Shown here: positions 33,325-40,715 of the stretch, piece by piece
Layout: each line of letters begins with the position of its first letter
How positions within the stretch are numbered: position 1 is the stretch's first letter
Source: Clostridiales bacterium UBA7011
GTDB lineage: Bacteria > Bacillota > Clostridia > Oscillospirales > Butyricicoccaceae
Assembly (NCBI GenBank): GCA_002449635.1
Contig: DJXF01000107.1
Coordinates: 1 to 43,433 of the forward strand
Direction: 5' to 3'
Length of the DNA: 43,433 nt
Position numbers and translations under genes: made by a program
Notes under the pieces: model-generated
Database searches by the model: none
Told to the model about the DNA's origin: nothing
The model's input: only the letters and a program-made list of their open reading frames with translations

Positions 33325-33557
33325 GGCTCGCTGTCCTCCCAGCACCAGACATCGGGCGAAATGCGCGCGCTGCGCAGGCAGGCCTCCGCCCGCATGGCGT
33401 CATGGTCTGCCAGTGCAATTGCCCAGGAACAGGACCGCACTTTTCTGGAACGCGGCGGGCGCGTCAGCAGCGCGTCAATGCCGCAGGCAGACAGTCTTCT
33501 GGAAAGTATCATCGCCTCGCTCTGGGACCGGCACAGCAGCAAACGTCTCCGTTTCAT
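33321..33557 (-). CDS. DUF3343 protein (putative Se/S carrier-like)
   Basis: A 78-residue protein with a ferredoxin-like alpha/beta pattern: RRRLLLCRSQSEAMILSRRL, then SACGIDALLTRPPRSRKVRSCSWAI, which holds the family's conserved Cys-Gly and Pro-Arg...Ser-Cys positions. DUF3343 proteins often lie next to cysteine desulfurases and selenium genes and are proposed to carry the sulfur or selenium atom. The start ATG at 33557 has GGAGG 8 bases upstream. It is coupled to the desulfurase by a four-base overlap. Confidence 0.78.
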   Translation of the reverse strand: MKRRRLLLCRSQSEAMILSRRLSACGIDALLTRPPRSRKVRSCSWAIALADHDAMRAEACLRSARISPDVWCWEDSEP

Positions 33558-33698
33558 ACTCTGCACCTCCAAAAAGCCTTTCTCGTTCTCAGTATAGCGC
33601 AGACGACCATTTTCGTGCCTGTCTCTTGCAAACGATACCGCTTTGTGCTATCGTAATAAACAATTAACCCATTTGATAGTTTGAGGTGAACGATACTT
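33558..33698. promoter_or_regulatory. Divergent promoter region between DUF3343 and DUF815 ATPase genes
   Basis: On the plus strand TTGCAA (33626-33631) and TATCGT (33649-33654) are 17 bases apart, a modest promoter for the ATPase. On the minus strand TATACT (33591-33596) is a likely -10 for DUF3343, without a clear -35. The octamer AACGATAC occurs twice, at 33631-33638 and 33689-33696. Confidence 0.4.
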
Positions 33699-34931
33699 AT
33701 GCTGAACATCCCTACCCTGCGCCTGCGTGCAGAATCGCTGACCATTCTCGGCGGTCTGCGCAGCACTGAGGTGTTTTCCGTCTATCTGGACACGCTGCGC
33801 GCTCTCGACCGCACACCCGCCGAATTTTGTCAGAGCTATGCAAAGCTGTGTCAGTTCCACTACTTAAACGGCGACCTCGGCAAGCTGTTTGCACAGGAAA
33901 TCCATTATGACACCAACGTTCTGACAAAAAACCCTGCGCAGCCCGTTGCGGAGGCTGTGCGCGCCGCGGCGGATTTTGATCTGTATACCATCAATTCTCT
34001 GATCGCTCTCTCGGGCGCCGATTTCCTCGACTGCGCGCGAAAGGCATTTGCACGCGCCTCCGAGGTCTTTGATGCAATGCCCGGATTTTCCGCCGGTTCC
34101 CCCCTGCCGTTCGGCAACTGCGACGGTCTGTGCCATATGTACCAAAAGTGCGGCTCGGGTTATTTTGCGCGCGCCAGCGCATTTACCGTTGCGGATGGCA
34201 AAATCCAGCCGATTGCCCGGCCCGACCCGATTCGCCTGTCCGATCTCAAAGGCTATGAGCTGCAGAAAAAAGCCATCCGTGACAACACGCTTTCGCTGCT
34301 TGCGGGCAAAAACGCGAACAATATTCTGCTGTACGGCGATAAGGGCTGCGGCAAGTCGTCCACGGTCAAGGCGATTGCCAATGAATATGCGGACCGCGGT
34401 CTGAAAATCGTCGAGCTGCCGATGGAGCAAATCCGCGCGTTTCCATCGCTGTGTGCGTCGATTGCCGACAGCCCGTTTACCTTTATTCTGTTTCTGGACG
34501 ACCTTTCCTTTACGGCGGAGGACGACCGCTTTGTTGCACTGAAGGCATTCATCGAAGGCGGTGTCGCCGGCAAGCCGAATAATATGGCGATTTATGCGAC
34601 CTCCAACCGCCGTCATATCGTGCGCGAATCCTTCTCCGACCGCAGCGGCGACGATGTGCACGTCCGCGATACGCTGCAGTCCGCGGCATCGCTGTCCGAC
34701 CGCTTCGGCATTGAGATCACGTTCTCCAATCCGGCGAAAAATGAATATCTGTTTATCGTCGACCGTCTCGCGGAGGACTACGGTCTGGAGCTTCCGGAGG
34801 AGCGCCTGCATCTGCTCGCAGAACGCTTTGCCATTCGCAGAACCGGACGCTCTCCGCGCACAGCCCGCCAGTTCATCATGCATCAGCTCGCGCTGGAAAG
34901 CGGCGATCAGGAGGAACGGCAGGAGTCATAA
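33699..34931 (+). CDS. DUF815-family ATP-binding protein (AAA+)
   Basis: A 410-residue AAA+ ATPase. An N-terminal helical part (about 1-180) precedes the ATPase with Walker A (LLYGDKGCGKSSTVKAI), Walker B (FILFLDDLSF), sensor 1 (IYATSNRRHIV) and a sensor-2 type arginine near GRSPRTARQF. DUF815 proteins are common in Firmicutes, with no settled function. The start ATG follows GAGGTG by 10 bases. It is the first plus-strand gene of the window and stands alone, facing a macrodomain gene. Confidence 0.88.
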   Translation: MLNIPTLRLRAESLTILGGLRSTEVFSVYLDTLRALDRTPAEFCQSYAKLCQFHYLNGDLGKLFAQEIHYDTNVLTKNPAQPVAEAVRAAADFDLYTINSLIALSGADFLDCARKAFARASEVFDAMPGFSAGSPLPFGNCDGLCHMYQKCGSGYFARASAFTVADGKIQPIARPDPIRLSDLKGYELQKKAIRDNTLSLLAGKNANNILLYGDKGCGKSSTVKAIANEYADRGLKIVELPMEQIRAFPSLCASIADSPFTFILFLDDLSFTAEDDRFVALKAFIEGGVAGKPNNMAIYATSNRRHIVRESFSDRSGDDVHVRDTLQSAASLSDRFGIEITFSNPAKNEYLFIVDRLAEDYGLELPEERLHLLAERFAIRRTGRSPRTARQFIMHQLALESGDQEERQES

Positions 34932-34940
34932 ATCGATTGC

Positions 34941-34966
34941 AAAAAGCCGGAGCATCCGCTCCGGCT
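34941..34966 (-). terminator. Hairpin repeat copy 1, minus-strand terminator
   Basis: Minus strand GCCGGAGC-GGAT-GCTCCGGC followed by TTTTT. On the plus strand no T-tract follows, so it should stop transcripts coming from the macrodomain side only. Confidence 0.7.
34943..34966 (+). repeat. Direct repeat, copy 1 (24 bases)
   Basis: These 24 bases are identical to 35192-35215, in the same orientation, 249 bases apart. The core is the GCCGGAGC/GCTCCGGC stem with an ATCC loop. Confidence 0.9.
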
Positions 34967-35018
34967 CAGATTGTTGACATCGTTCATTCTGAATATAGCA
35001 TAAAACAGTTTGACTTCT

Positions 35019-35191
35019 TTCCGTCGCGCAGCAGACGGAACCGTTCCAATCCAAAAAATTCGGCGGCATGTACGTCGAATTTTTTACTTCTCAGCCTGCA
35101 AACGTGCGACCGCAGGGAGTGCGCTGCAGCAGGCTGCAGGATTCAAAAAATGCCTGCATTTTTTGAGGCTGTCGACGTTTTGTCGACAGCC
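35019..35191. other. Array of five inverted repeats
   Basis: In order: TTCCGTC/GACGGAA (35019-35040); AAAAAATTCG/CGAATTTTTT (35053-35085); CTGCAGC/GCTGCAG (35124-35139); TCAAAAAATGC/GCATTTTTTGA (35143-35166); GGCTGTCGAC/GTCGACAGCC (35167-35191). All arms are perfect; the last two touch each other and the repeat copy 2. It may be a structured RNA, a cluster of bidirectional terminators or an intergenic repeat family. Confidence 0.7.
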
Positions 35192-35215
35192 AAAGCCGGA
35201 GCATCCGCTCCGGCT
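35192..35215 (+). repeat. Direct repeat, copy 2 (24 bases)
   Basis: Exact copy of 34943-34966. Here the plus strand continues TTTCCTTTTATCTTTT, so this copy is the plus-strand terminator. Confidence 0.9.
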
Positions 35216-35228
35216 TTCCTTTTATCTT
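35194..35228 (+). terminator. Plus-strand terminator at repeat copy 2
   Basis: GCCGGAGC-ATCC-GCTCCGGC stem followed by TTTCCTTTTATC. It is the first good terminator on the plus strand after the ATPase gene, 260 bases beyond its stop, unless the A/T-rich hairpin at 35053-35085 ends transcription earlier. Confidence 0.65.
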
Positions 35229-35265
35229 TTATCCCATCATCCCGACAGCAACCGTTCCGGCAGCT

Positions 35266-35781
35266 TTACCGCAATTTCTGATACGCCGACTCATAGGCGC
35301 GGCGTGTTCTGCTGTCAAAGCACACCATGGTGACGCGGTTCATTTCCGGATGCTCCCGCAGAAAATCCAGAATGGTCCGCACAGCGATGTGTGCCGCCTG
35401 ATCGAGCGGAAACCGGTACACGCCTGTGCTGATCGACGGAAATGCCATGGTCCGGCAGCCCGCGTTCCATGCCGCCGTCAGGCTGTTGCGGTAGCTGTTT
35501 TCCAGCAGCTGCGGCTCTCCGTGCGTGCCGCCGTGCCAGATCGGACCCGGTGTGTGCACGACATACCGTGCCGGCAGACGATACCCGCCTGTGATCTTTG
35601 CCTCACCGGTGTCACAGCCGTGCAGCGTGCGGCATTCTGCCAGCAGGTCAGGGCCCGCCGCGCGGTGAATCGCGCCGTCTACGCCGCCTCCGCCCAGAAG
35701 CGTCGTATTGGCCGCATTGACAATCGCGTCGACTGCATAGGTTGTGATATCGCCCTGTTCAATCGTAAACCGTCCGTTCAT
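35266..35781 (-). CDS. Macrodomain protein (O-acetyl-ADP-ribose deacetylase-like)
   Basis: A 171-residue single macrodomain of the YmdB/MacroD type. Seen are IEQGDITTYAVDAIVNAANTTL (split over two strands), LGGGGVDGAIHRAAG, the catalytic Asn-Asp region, TGGYRLPARYVVHTPGPIW, and ISTGVYRFPLDQAA, the phosphate loop. It likely removes ADP-ribose or acetyl from ADP-ribose derivatives. The ATG at 35781 has GGAGG 8 bases upstream; a longer frame starting at 35823 was rejected. An extended -10 promoter is at 35812-35817. No ADP-ribosyltransferase gene is nearby. Confidence 0.9.
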   Translation of the reverse strand: MNGRFTIEQGDITTYAVDAIVNAANTTLLGGGGVDGAIHRAAGPDLLAECRTLHGCDTGEAKITGGYRLPARYVVHTPGPIWHGGTHGEPQLLENSYRNSLTAAWNAGCRTMAFPSISTGVYRFPLDQAAHIAVRTILDFLREHPEMNRVTMVCFDSRTRRAYESAYQKLR

Positions 35782-35811
35782 TCCACATTCCTCCCATATT
35801 TCTATAAGAAT

Positions 35812-35820
35812 ATTATACCA
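35812..35820 (-). promoter_or_regulatory. Extended -10 promoter of the macrodomain gene
   Basis: Minus strand TGGTATAAT, a consensus -10 (35812-35817) with the TG extension; the -35 region (TGATTA) is poor. The start site would be about 25 bases before the ATG. Confidence 0.65.
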
Positions 35821-35997
35821 CATTTATCCGCGTGTAATCATGCTTATGATTGCGTCTGATGTCTGCTTTTGCCCCAGACGTTCCTTCCAAATGAAAACAA
35901 TGATCCCCCGGACGAAGCACAGTCGGACATGCAGTCCCTTTTTGGGGACAAACGGTGTAATATCATATGATTATACCATCCGCCGGAGGTGTGACGC

Positions 35998-36139
35998 ATG
36001 ACGTTATCGGAAGCAAAAAGGAGCTTGGCTGTGTGCCGGAGAAGGATAAGCTGATCTGCCGAAGAATTGGGAATATTGGCAAAGAGAAAAAAGAATCACC
36101 CGGATACGTGATTCCGGCGGACAAGCGGGCAAACCAAAA
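35998..36139 (+). pseudogene. Remnant of a small HTH/excisionase-like gene
   Basis: ATG at 35998 follows a GGAGG site by 8 bases, as in a real gene, but the frame meets TGA after 18 codons (36052). Read through, the same frame continues SAEELGILAKRKKNHPDT to a second stop at 36109, and a shifted frame goes on YVIPADKRANQKP. Joined, this looks like 'MTLSEAKRSLAV...IS-SAEELGIL...YVIPADK', the pattern of short DNA-binding helix-turn-helix proteins. One in-frame stop and one frameshift point to decay. No selenocysteine machinery or SECIS-like hairpin supports recoding. Confidence 0.4.
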
Positions 36140-36164
36140 GCCGGTGCGACATCATCGCACCGGC
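36131..36164 (-). terminator. Terminator of the activase/dehydratase operon
   Basis: Minus strand GCCGGTGCGA-TGATG-TCGCACCGGC followed by TTTTGGTTTG, 8 bases after the stop of the dehydratase-like gene. It overlaps the end of the small broken gene. Confidence 0.85.
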
Positions 36165-36171
36165 CGGACGT

Positions 36172-37428
36172 TTATTTTGCTGTGGACAGCATGAGCTTAA
36201 TGCGGTTTTCCTGATTGATGCGCGATGCGCCCGGGTCGTAATCGACACTGACGATGTTGGCATCCGGATATGCCGCACGGATTTTGCGGATCATGCCCTT
36301 TCCTGCGATATGATTGGGCAGGCAGCCGAACGGCTGGGTCAGGACAATATTGCTGACACCCTCTTCAATCAGCTCCACCATCTCCGCGGGAAGCAGCCAG
36401 CCCTCGCCCATCTTGACGCCCGGGCTGATGATCTTCTGCGACAGTTTGCGCACCCGGTCAAATTCCATCGGCGGACGGAAATGGCCGTCGCGCTCAATGA
36501 CACGAATCATATCCTTCTGCTTGCCGAGCAGGAAGCGATAAATCATCTGCATGGTCGCCGCATTGGCAGGCAGACGTCCGTACAGCTTGAAGTCGATGAT
36601 CGAATTGTAAATACAATACAGGCAGAAATCGAGCAGACCGGGCAGCACCGGCTCGGTTCCCTCGCTGAGCAGGAATTTTTCCAGGTTGTTGTTGCCGAGC
36701 GGGGAGAACTTGACATAAATCTCGCCGACAATGCCGACCTTCTTTTTCGAGCCGAAATCCTTCAGCTCAACCTGCGCAAACCGCTTGCAGATGAGGAAAT
36801 ACAGCATTTTAATCTGCTTGTAGCGAATCAGCTTGTTGCCCGCAAAGTCGCCGGAAATTTTGCGCACCAGGTCATCCACAGCCTGTGCACAGTCTCCCTC
36901 ATGTGCCTCATACGGGCGGCACTGGTTGTAAATCTGCATGATGAAATCACCGAGCAGCACGCCGTATGCCACCTGCATCAGTGCCTTCGGCTTCAGCTGA
37001 AAGCCGGGATTTGCATGCTTTTCCAGACCGGAAAAGTTGAGGGAAATGACCGGAATATAGCCATAACCGCTCTTAATCAGCGCTTTGCGCAGCAGATGAA
37101 TGTAATTGGACGCGCGGCAGCCGCCGCCTGTCTGTGTAATCATCAGCGCGACCTTGTGCGTATCATATCTGCCCGACTCCAGAGCATCGATAAACTGTCC
37201 GATGACCAGCAGCGCCGGGTAACAGGTGTCGTTGTGTACATTTTTCAGACCGCACTCCGCAATCTGCGGACCCTCGGTCTCCAGCAGCTCCATATTGTAG
37301 CCGTAGTTTTTCATGATCGCTATAATCAGCTTAAACTGAACGGGCAGCATATTGGGAATGAGAATGGTATAATCCTTTTTCATGTCCTCCGTAAACGGGA
37401 CATGCGGAAGCTCACGACTTTCGGACAT
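36172..37428 (-). CDS. 2-hydroxyacyl-CoA dehydratase-like (HGD-D/COG3580-type) protein
   Basis: A 418-residue cytosolic protein. It shows Cys positions typical of Fe-S dehydratase subunits: ETEGPQIAECGLKNVHNDTCYPALLVIG, QTGGGCRASNYIHLLRKAL (each within a longer conserved block), and FGCLPNHIAGKGM near the end. Related proteins bind [4Fe-4S] or double-cubane clusters and take electrons from an ATP-driven activase. The true reaction is unknown; no CoA-transferase or acyl-CoA dehydrogenase is nearby. The ATG lies 17 bases inside the activase gene, in another frame, with its own strong AGGAGG 10 bases upstream, so it is a separate gene. In many Clostridia the two parts are one chain of about 1,400 residues. 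Confidence 0.85.
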   Translation of the reverse strand: MSESRELPHVPFTEDMKKDYTILIPNMLPVQFKLIIAIMKNYGYNMELLETEGPQIAECGLKNVHNDTCYPALLVIGQFIDALESGRYDTHKVALMITQTGGGCRASNYIHLLRKALIKSGYGYIPVISLNFSGLEKHANPGFQLKPKALMQVAYGVLLGDFIMQIYNQCRPYEAHEGDCAQAVDDLVRKISGDFAGNKLIRYKQIKMLYFLICKRFAQVELKDFGSKKKVGIVGEIYVKFSPLGNNNLEKFLLSEGTEPVLPGLLDFCLYCIYNSIIDFKLYGRLPANAATMQMIYRFLLGKQKDMIRVIERDGHFRPPMEFDRVRKLSQKIISPGVKMGEGWLLPAEMVELIEEGVSNIVLTQPFGCLPNHIAGKGMIRKIRAAYPDANIVSVDYDPGASRINQENRIKLMLSTAK

Positions 37429-40378
37429 TCTTTCTTCCCTCCTCTACTGCTGCGATCATGCTGCGGATACGGATTTTTGCCGCTCCGAGATTGTTGATTT
37501 CATCAATTTTGAGCTGTGTATAAATTTTGCCTTTTTCTTCTGTGATGGCGCGCATTTCATCGGTCGTAATTGCGTCGATGCCGCAGCCGAACGAAACCAG
37601 CTGCACCAGCTGTGCATCCGGACGGTTTGCCGCCCAGTTCGCCGCCGCATACATACGCGAATGATACGTCCACTGATTGAGCACGTTGACCACCGGCATA
37701 TCGCCCAGCGGGGCAACCGCGTCCTCCGAGACAATAACCATGCCATAGGACTGGATCAGGCGGTCAATGCCGTGATTGATCTCCGGGTCAATGTGATACG
37801 GACGTCCGGCAATGACGGCGATATCCAGCCCGTGCTCCTCCGCATAGGCGATGGCACGCGCGCCTGCATCTGCGATGTCCTGATAATAGCGCTCCAGTTC
37901 GTCATAGGCCGCCAGAATTGCTTCCTTCACCGCACGCTTTTTGAGGTGCGGATATTTTTTGGTAAAGAAAGCCGTCGCGGACTTGATAAAGTCCTTCTGC
38001 CGTCCCGGCTCAAAATACGGCATCATGAAATCCACATCCTTGAGGTGGTTCATATTTGCCGACAAAAGCTCCGGATAATAGGCGACAACCGGACAGTTAT
38101 AACAGTTGACCGTGCGCTTTTCATCCAGATTATATGTCATGCACGGATAGAAAATCGAATCGACACCTTTGCTGAGCAGGTTTTCGATATGACCGTGCAT
38201 CAGCTTTGCCGGATAACACACGGTATCCGACGGAATGGAATTCTGGCCCGCGGCGTACAGCGCACGCGTGGAGACATCGGACAAAACGACCTCAAAGCCC
38301 ATCCGCGTCAGCATGGTATGCCAGAACGGCAGCAGCTCGAACAGATTCAGTCCGAACGGAATACCGATGCGCTCGCCGCCCTTCACGCTCTTTTCGCGGT
38401 ACTCCTGCAGACGGTTGAGCTTGTATTCATACAGATTCGGCAGCTTGAGCTTGTCGCCGCCGCCCAGCGGACGTTCACAGCGGTTGCCGGAAATAAATCT
38501 GCGGCCGCCGGGGAATACGGAAACCGTCAGCGAACAGTGATTGGTGCACATGCCGCACTTGACGGAATTGGTGTTATGAGAGAAGGTTTCCAGCTCTTCA
38601 CGGGAAATCAGCGTGCTCTCGCCCTCTGTATTGGACTGCGCGTGCAGCGCGGCGCCGTACGCACCCATCAGACCGGAAATCGCCGGACGGGTGACATCGC
38701 GGCCGATTTCCATCTCAAATGACCGCAAAATAGCATCGTTGAGGAACGTGCCGCCCTGTACGACAATATGCTTGCCCAGATCATCCGGCGAATGGGCGCG
38801 AATGACCTTGTACAGTGCGTTTTTGACGACGCTGACCGACAGACCGGCAGAAATCGCATCAATTCCCGCGCCGTCCTTCTGCGCCTGTTTGACAGACGAG
38901 TTCATAAATACGGTGCAGCGCGAGCCGAGGTCAATCGGATGCGCAGCAAACAGACCCAGACGGCAGAAATCCTCTATGCTGTAGCCCATTGAGCGCGCAA
39001 ACGTCTCGATAAACGAGCCGCAGCCCGAGGAGCATGCCTCATTCAGGGAAATATTGTCTATGCAGTTGTTGGCAATCTTAAAGCATTTGATGTCCTGTCC
39101 GCCGATGTCAATGATGAAGTCGACATCCGGCTCAAAATGACGCGCCGCCTTAAAATGCGCCATGGTTTCAACCAGACCGAAATCAACGCCGAATGCGTTG
39201 CGGATGAGAGCCTCGCCATAGCCGGTGACGGCAGAGCCGATGATCTGCACACGGTCACCGCACAGGTCATACAGCCGGAGCAGCTGCTCGCGCACAACAT
39301 CCACCGGATTGCCCTTGTTTGGGCTGTAATAGTTGTACAGCATCTGGTGATCCTCACCGATGAGGACAAGCTTTGTCGTGGTCGAACCGCAGTCAATGCC
39401 GAGAAACGCCTTGCCGGTATAAACCGTCACATTTTCGCGCATAATATCGCTCGAATTGTGTCGATGGCGGAACTCTGCGTATTCCTTCTCGTCGCGGAAC
39501 AACGGTGCAAGCGTGGCCGTCTGAACCGGCTCCCCCGCCGTCTTTTCCAGCGTGTCCAGCAGTTCGTCATAGCGGAACGCGCGGCCAGCGGTATCCTTTG
39601 CATAGCACGCTGCGCCCGCCGCAATGGCATACGGCGCGAGCGCCGGGAAATGCGCGTGTCGGTCGGAAAGATTCAGGGTCTCCTGAAACCGCTTCTGCAG
39701 TCCCTTGAAGAAAAACAGCGGTCCGCCGAGAAACAGCACATCGCCCTCAATTTCACGGCCCTGTGCCAGTCCGGTCAGTGTCTGATTGACGACCGCCTGA
39801 AAAATCGAGGCGGCGACATCCTCCTTGCGCGCTCCTTCGTTGAGCAGCGGCTGAATGTCACTCTTTGCAAATACACCGCAGCGCGAAGCGATGGTATAAA
39901 TGCGCTCGGCACCCATCGACAGACGGTCCAGCTCATTCGGCTGCACATCGAGTAAAACAGCCATCTGGTCAATAAAAGCACCTGTACCGCCGGCACAGGA
40001 GCCATTCATTCGTTCTTCCAGCTGACCGGTTAAAAAGACAATTTTTGCGTCCTCACCGCCCAGTTCGATGACAACATCGGCCTTCGGCACAAACGTTCCG
40101 ACACACTTGCGTGTGGCAAAAACTTCCTGTACAAAATCAATGCCGCTCGCCTTTGCGACACCCAGTCCGGCAGAACCGGTGATCGCCGCGCGAATATCCG
40201 CTTCGCCGATGATGCTCTGTGCATCGCGCAGCATCTCACATGCCTTTTCACGTACCTTTGAAAAGTGCCGCTCATATTTTTTGTACAATATTTCCAGCTT
40301 GCCGGTCTTTTCATTTTCTCCGGCCGCCACAAGCTTTACCGTGGTCGACCCGATATCAATTCCTAAATACACATTCAT
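37412..40378 (-). CDS. Acyl-CoA dehydratase activase, double ASKHA ATPase with DUF2229
   Basis: A 988-residue protein with two BadF/BcrA-type ATPase domains. Domain 1 begins YLGIDIGSTTVKLV with the Cys in NGSCAGGTGAFIDQMA and ASRCGVFAKSD. Domain 2 begins near residue 322 with FLGIDCGSTTTKLVLIG, and has ACSSGCGSFIETFA and GSRCTVFMNSS. Such Cys pairs hold a [4Fe-4S] cluster between subunits; ATP use drives a very low potential electron into the dehydratase. A DUF2229 part follows (about 650-960; RIGIPFGLNLFELLPFW, CYPAKLMHGHIENLL). The start ATG at 40378 is chosen by homology (MNVYLGIDIGST); upstream codons are leader. It is oxygen-sensitive by family. Confidence 0.9.
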   Translation of the reverse strand: MNVYLGIDIGSTTVKLVAAGENEKTGKLEILYKKYERHFSKVREKACEMLRDAQSIIGEADIRAAITGSAGLGVAKASGIDFVQEVFATRKCVGTFVPKADVVIELGGEDAKIVFLTGQLEERMNGSCAGGTGAFIDQMAVLLDVQPNELDRLSMGAERIYTIASRCGVFAKSDIQPLLNEGARKEDVAASIFQAVVNQTLTGLAQGREIEGDVLFLGGPLFFFKGLQKRFQETLNLSDRHAHFPALAPYAIAAGAACYAKDTAGRAFRYDELLDTLEKTAGEPVQTATLAPLFRDEKEYAEFRHRHNSSDIMRENVTVYTGKAFLGIDCGSTTTKLVLIGEDHQMLYNYYSPNKGNPVDVVREQLLRLYDLCGDRVQIIGSAVTGYGEALIRNAFGVDFGLVETMAHFKAARHFEPDVDFIIDIGGQDIKCFKIANNCIDNISLNEACSSGCGSFIETFARSMGYSIEDFCRLGLFAAHPIDLGSRCTVFMNSSVKQAQKDGAGIDAISAGLSVSVVKNALYKVIRAHSPDDLGKHIVVQGGTFLNDAILRSFEMEIGRDVTRPAISGLMGAYGAALHAQSNTEGESTLISREELETFSHNTNSVKCGMCTNHCSLTVSVFPGGRRFISGNRCERPLGGGDKLKLPNLYEYKLNRLQEYREKSVKGGERIGIPFGLNLFELLPFWHTMLTRMGFEVVLSDVSTRALYAAGQNSIPSDTVCYPAKLMHGHIENLLSKGVDSIFYPCMTYNLDEKRTVNCYNCPVVAYYPELLSANMNHLKDVDFMMPYFEPGRQKDFIKSATAFFTKKYPHLKKRAVKEAILAAYDELERYYQDIADAGARAIAYAEEHGLDIAVIAGRPYHIDPEINHGIDRLIQSYGMVIVSEDAVAPLGDMPVVNVLNQWTYHSRMYAAANWAANRPDAQLVQLVSFGCGIDAITTDEMRAITEEKGKIYTQLKIDEINNLGAAKIRIRSMIAAVEEGRKNVRKS

Positions 40379-40529
40379 ACAATTACCCTTTTCCAACGTT
40401 CCGCCGTAAAAAACGGAACGGCGAACGAGATAACAGAATCCTTTCCAGCACAGGCAATTCCACATCATTCGGCAGGGGCAATTTCACCGAAAACCGCCGC
40501 CGCCGGACTGGCGCTGCTGCTTCTACACT

Positions 40530-40558
40530 ATCTTAGCTATTTCATCTGAAATAGTCAA
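40530..40558 (-). promoter_or_regulatory. Promoter of the activase/dehydratase operon
   Basis: Minus strand TTGACT (40553-40558), 17-base spacer, TAAGAT (40530-40535). The start site would be near 40523, leaving a leader of about 145 nt. Confidence 0.8.
40537..40554. promoter_or_regulatory. Palindromic operator in the activase promoter spacer
   Basis: CTATTTCATCTGAAATAG has perfect 8-base arms around a 2-base centre, and fills the spacer between -35 and -10. A protein bound here would block RNA polymerase. It does not match the boxes of NrdR, Rex or Fur that I know; the regulator is not in the window as far as can be seen. Confidence 0.6.
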
Positions 40559-40653
40559 CAATTCTCCGCACAATTCCACAGGAAAATTAATTTTTTTACA
40601 AAATTGAAACACAGCATTCACAAAAAACAGCGGAATTTGTGCATTATTTTGGA

Positions 40654-40682
40654 AGAAAAGCCGGCAGCTTGCGCCGCCGGCT
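40654..40682 (-). terminator. Terminator of the adenylation-enzyme gene
   Basis: Minus strand GCCGGC-GGC-GCAAGC-TGCCGGC type stem (GCCGGCGGC... CTGCCGGC) followed by TTTTCTTCC, about 35 bases after the stop. Confidence 0.8.
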
Positions 40683-40715
40683 TCCTGTTGGATTTGTATG
40701 AGAGAAACGTACGGT

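Larger units (their letters stand above)
34932..35265. other. Convergent intergenic region rich in hairpins
   Basis: This 334-base gap between the ATPase (plus) and the macrodomain gene (minus) holds two copies of a 24-base hairpin repeat and, between them, five more inverted repeats in a row (35019-35191). A possible plus-strand promoter TTGACA (34974-34979), 16 bases, TAGCAT (34996-35001) would give a transcript of about 210 nt ending at the second repeat. No convincing coding frame was seen. Confidence 0.6.
35782..36171. other. Intergenic region between macrodomain and dehydratase genes
   Basis: This 390-base gap contains the macrodomain promoter near 35812, a broken small gene on the plus strand (35998-36139) and the terminator of the dehydratase operon (36131-36164). 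The stretch 35840-35990 shows no clear element beyond AT-rich sequence. Confidence 0.6.
40379..40715. other. Intergenic region between activase and adenylation genes
   Basis: A 337-base gap. It holds the terminator of the adenylation gene (40654-40682), the activase promoter with its spacer palindrome (40530-40558) and a leader of about 145 nt. In the leader a CGTTCCG...CGGAACG hairpin lies at about 40397-40420, just before the start. No coding frame is supported. Confidence 0.6.

Noticed and set aside
35019..35191. CRISPR array
   Set aside because: The inverted repeats differ from each other in sequence and length, there are only two identical direct repeats, and no regular spacers or cas genes are present.
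35998..36111. Selenocysteine reading of the in-frame TGA in the small plus-strand ORF
   Set aside because: There is no SECIS-like hairpin just after the TGA, a second stop follows 18 codons later, and selenoproteins of this size and kind are not known; decay is simpler.
37412..37428. Frameshift error joining the activase and the dehydratase-like gene
   Set aside because: The downstream gene has a strong AGGAGG at the right distance and a natural N-terminus, so two separate genes are more likely; not fully excluded.
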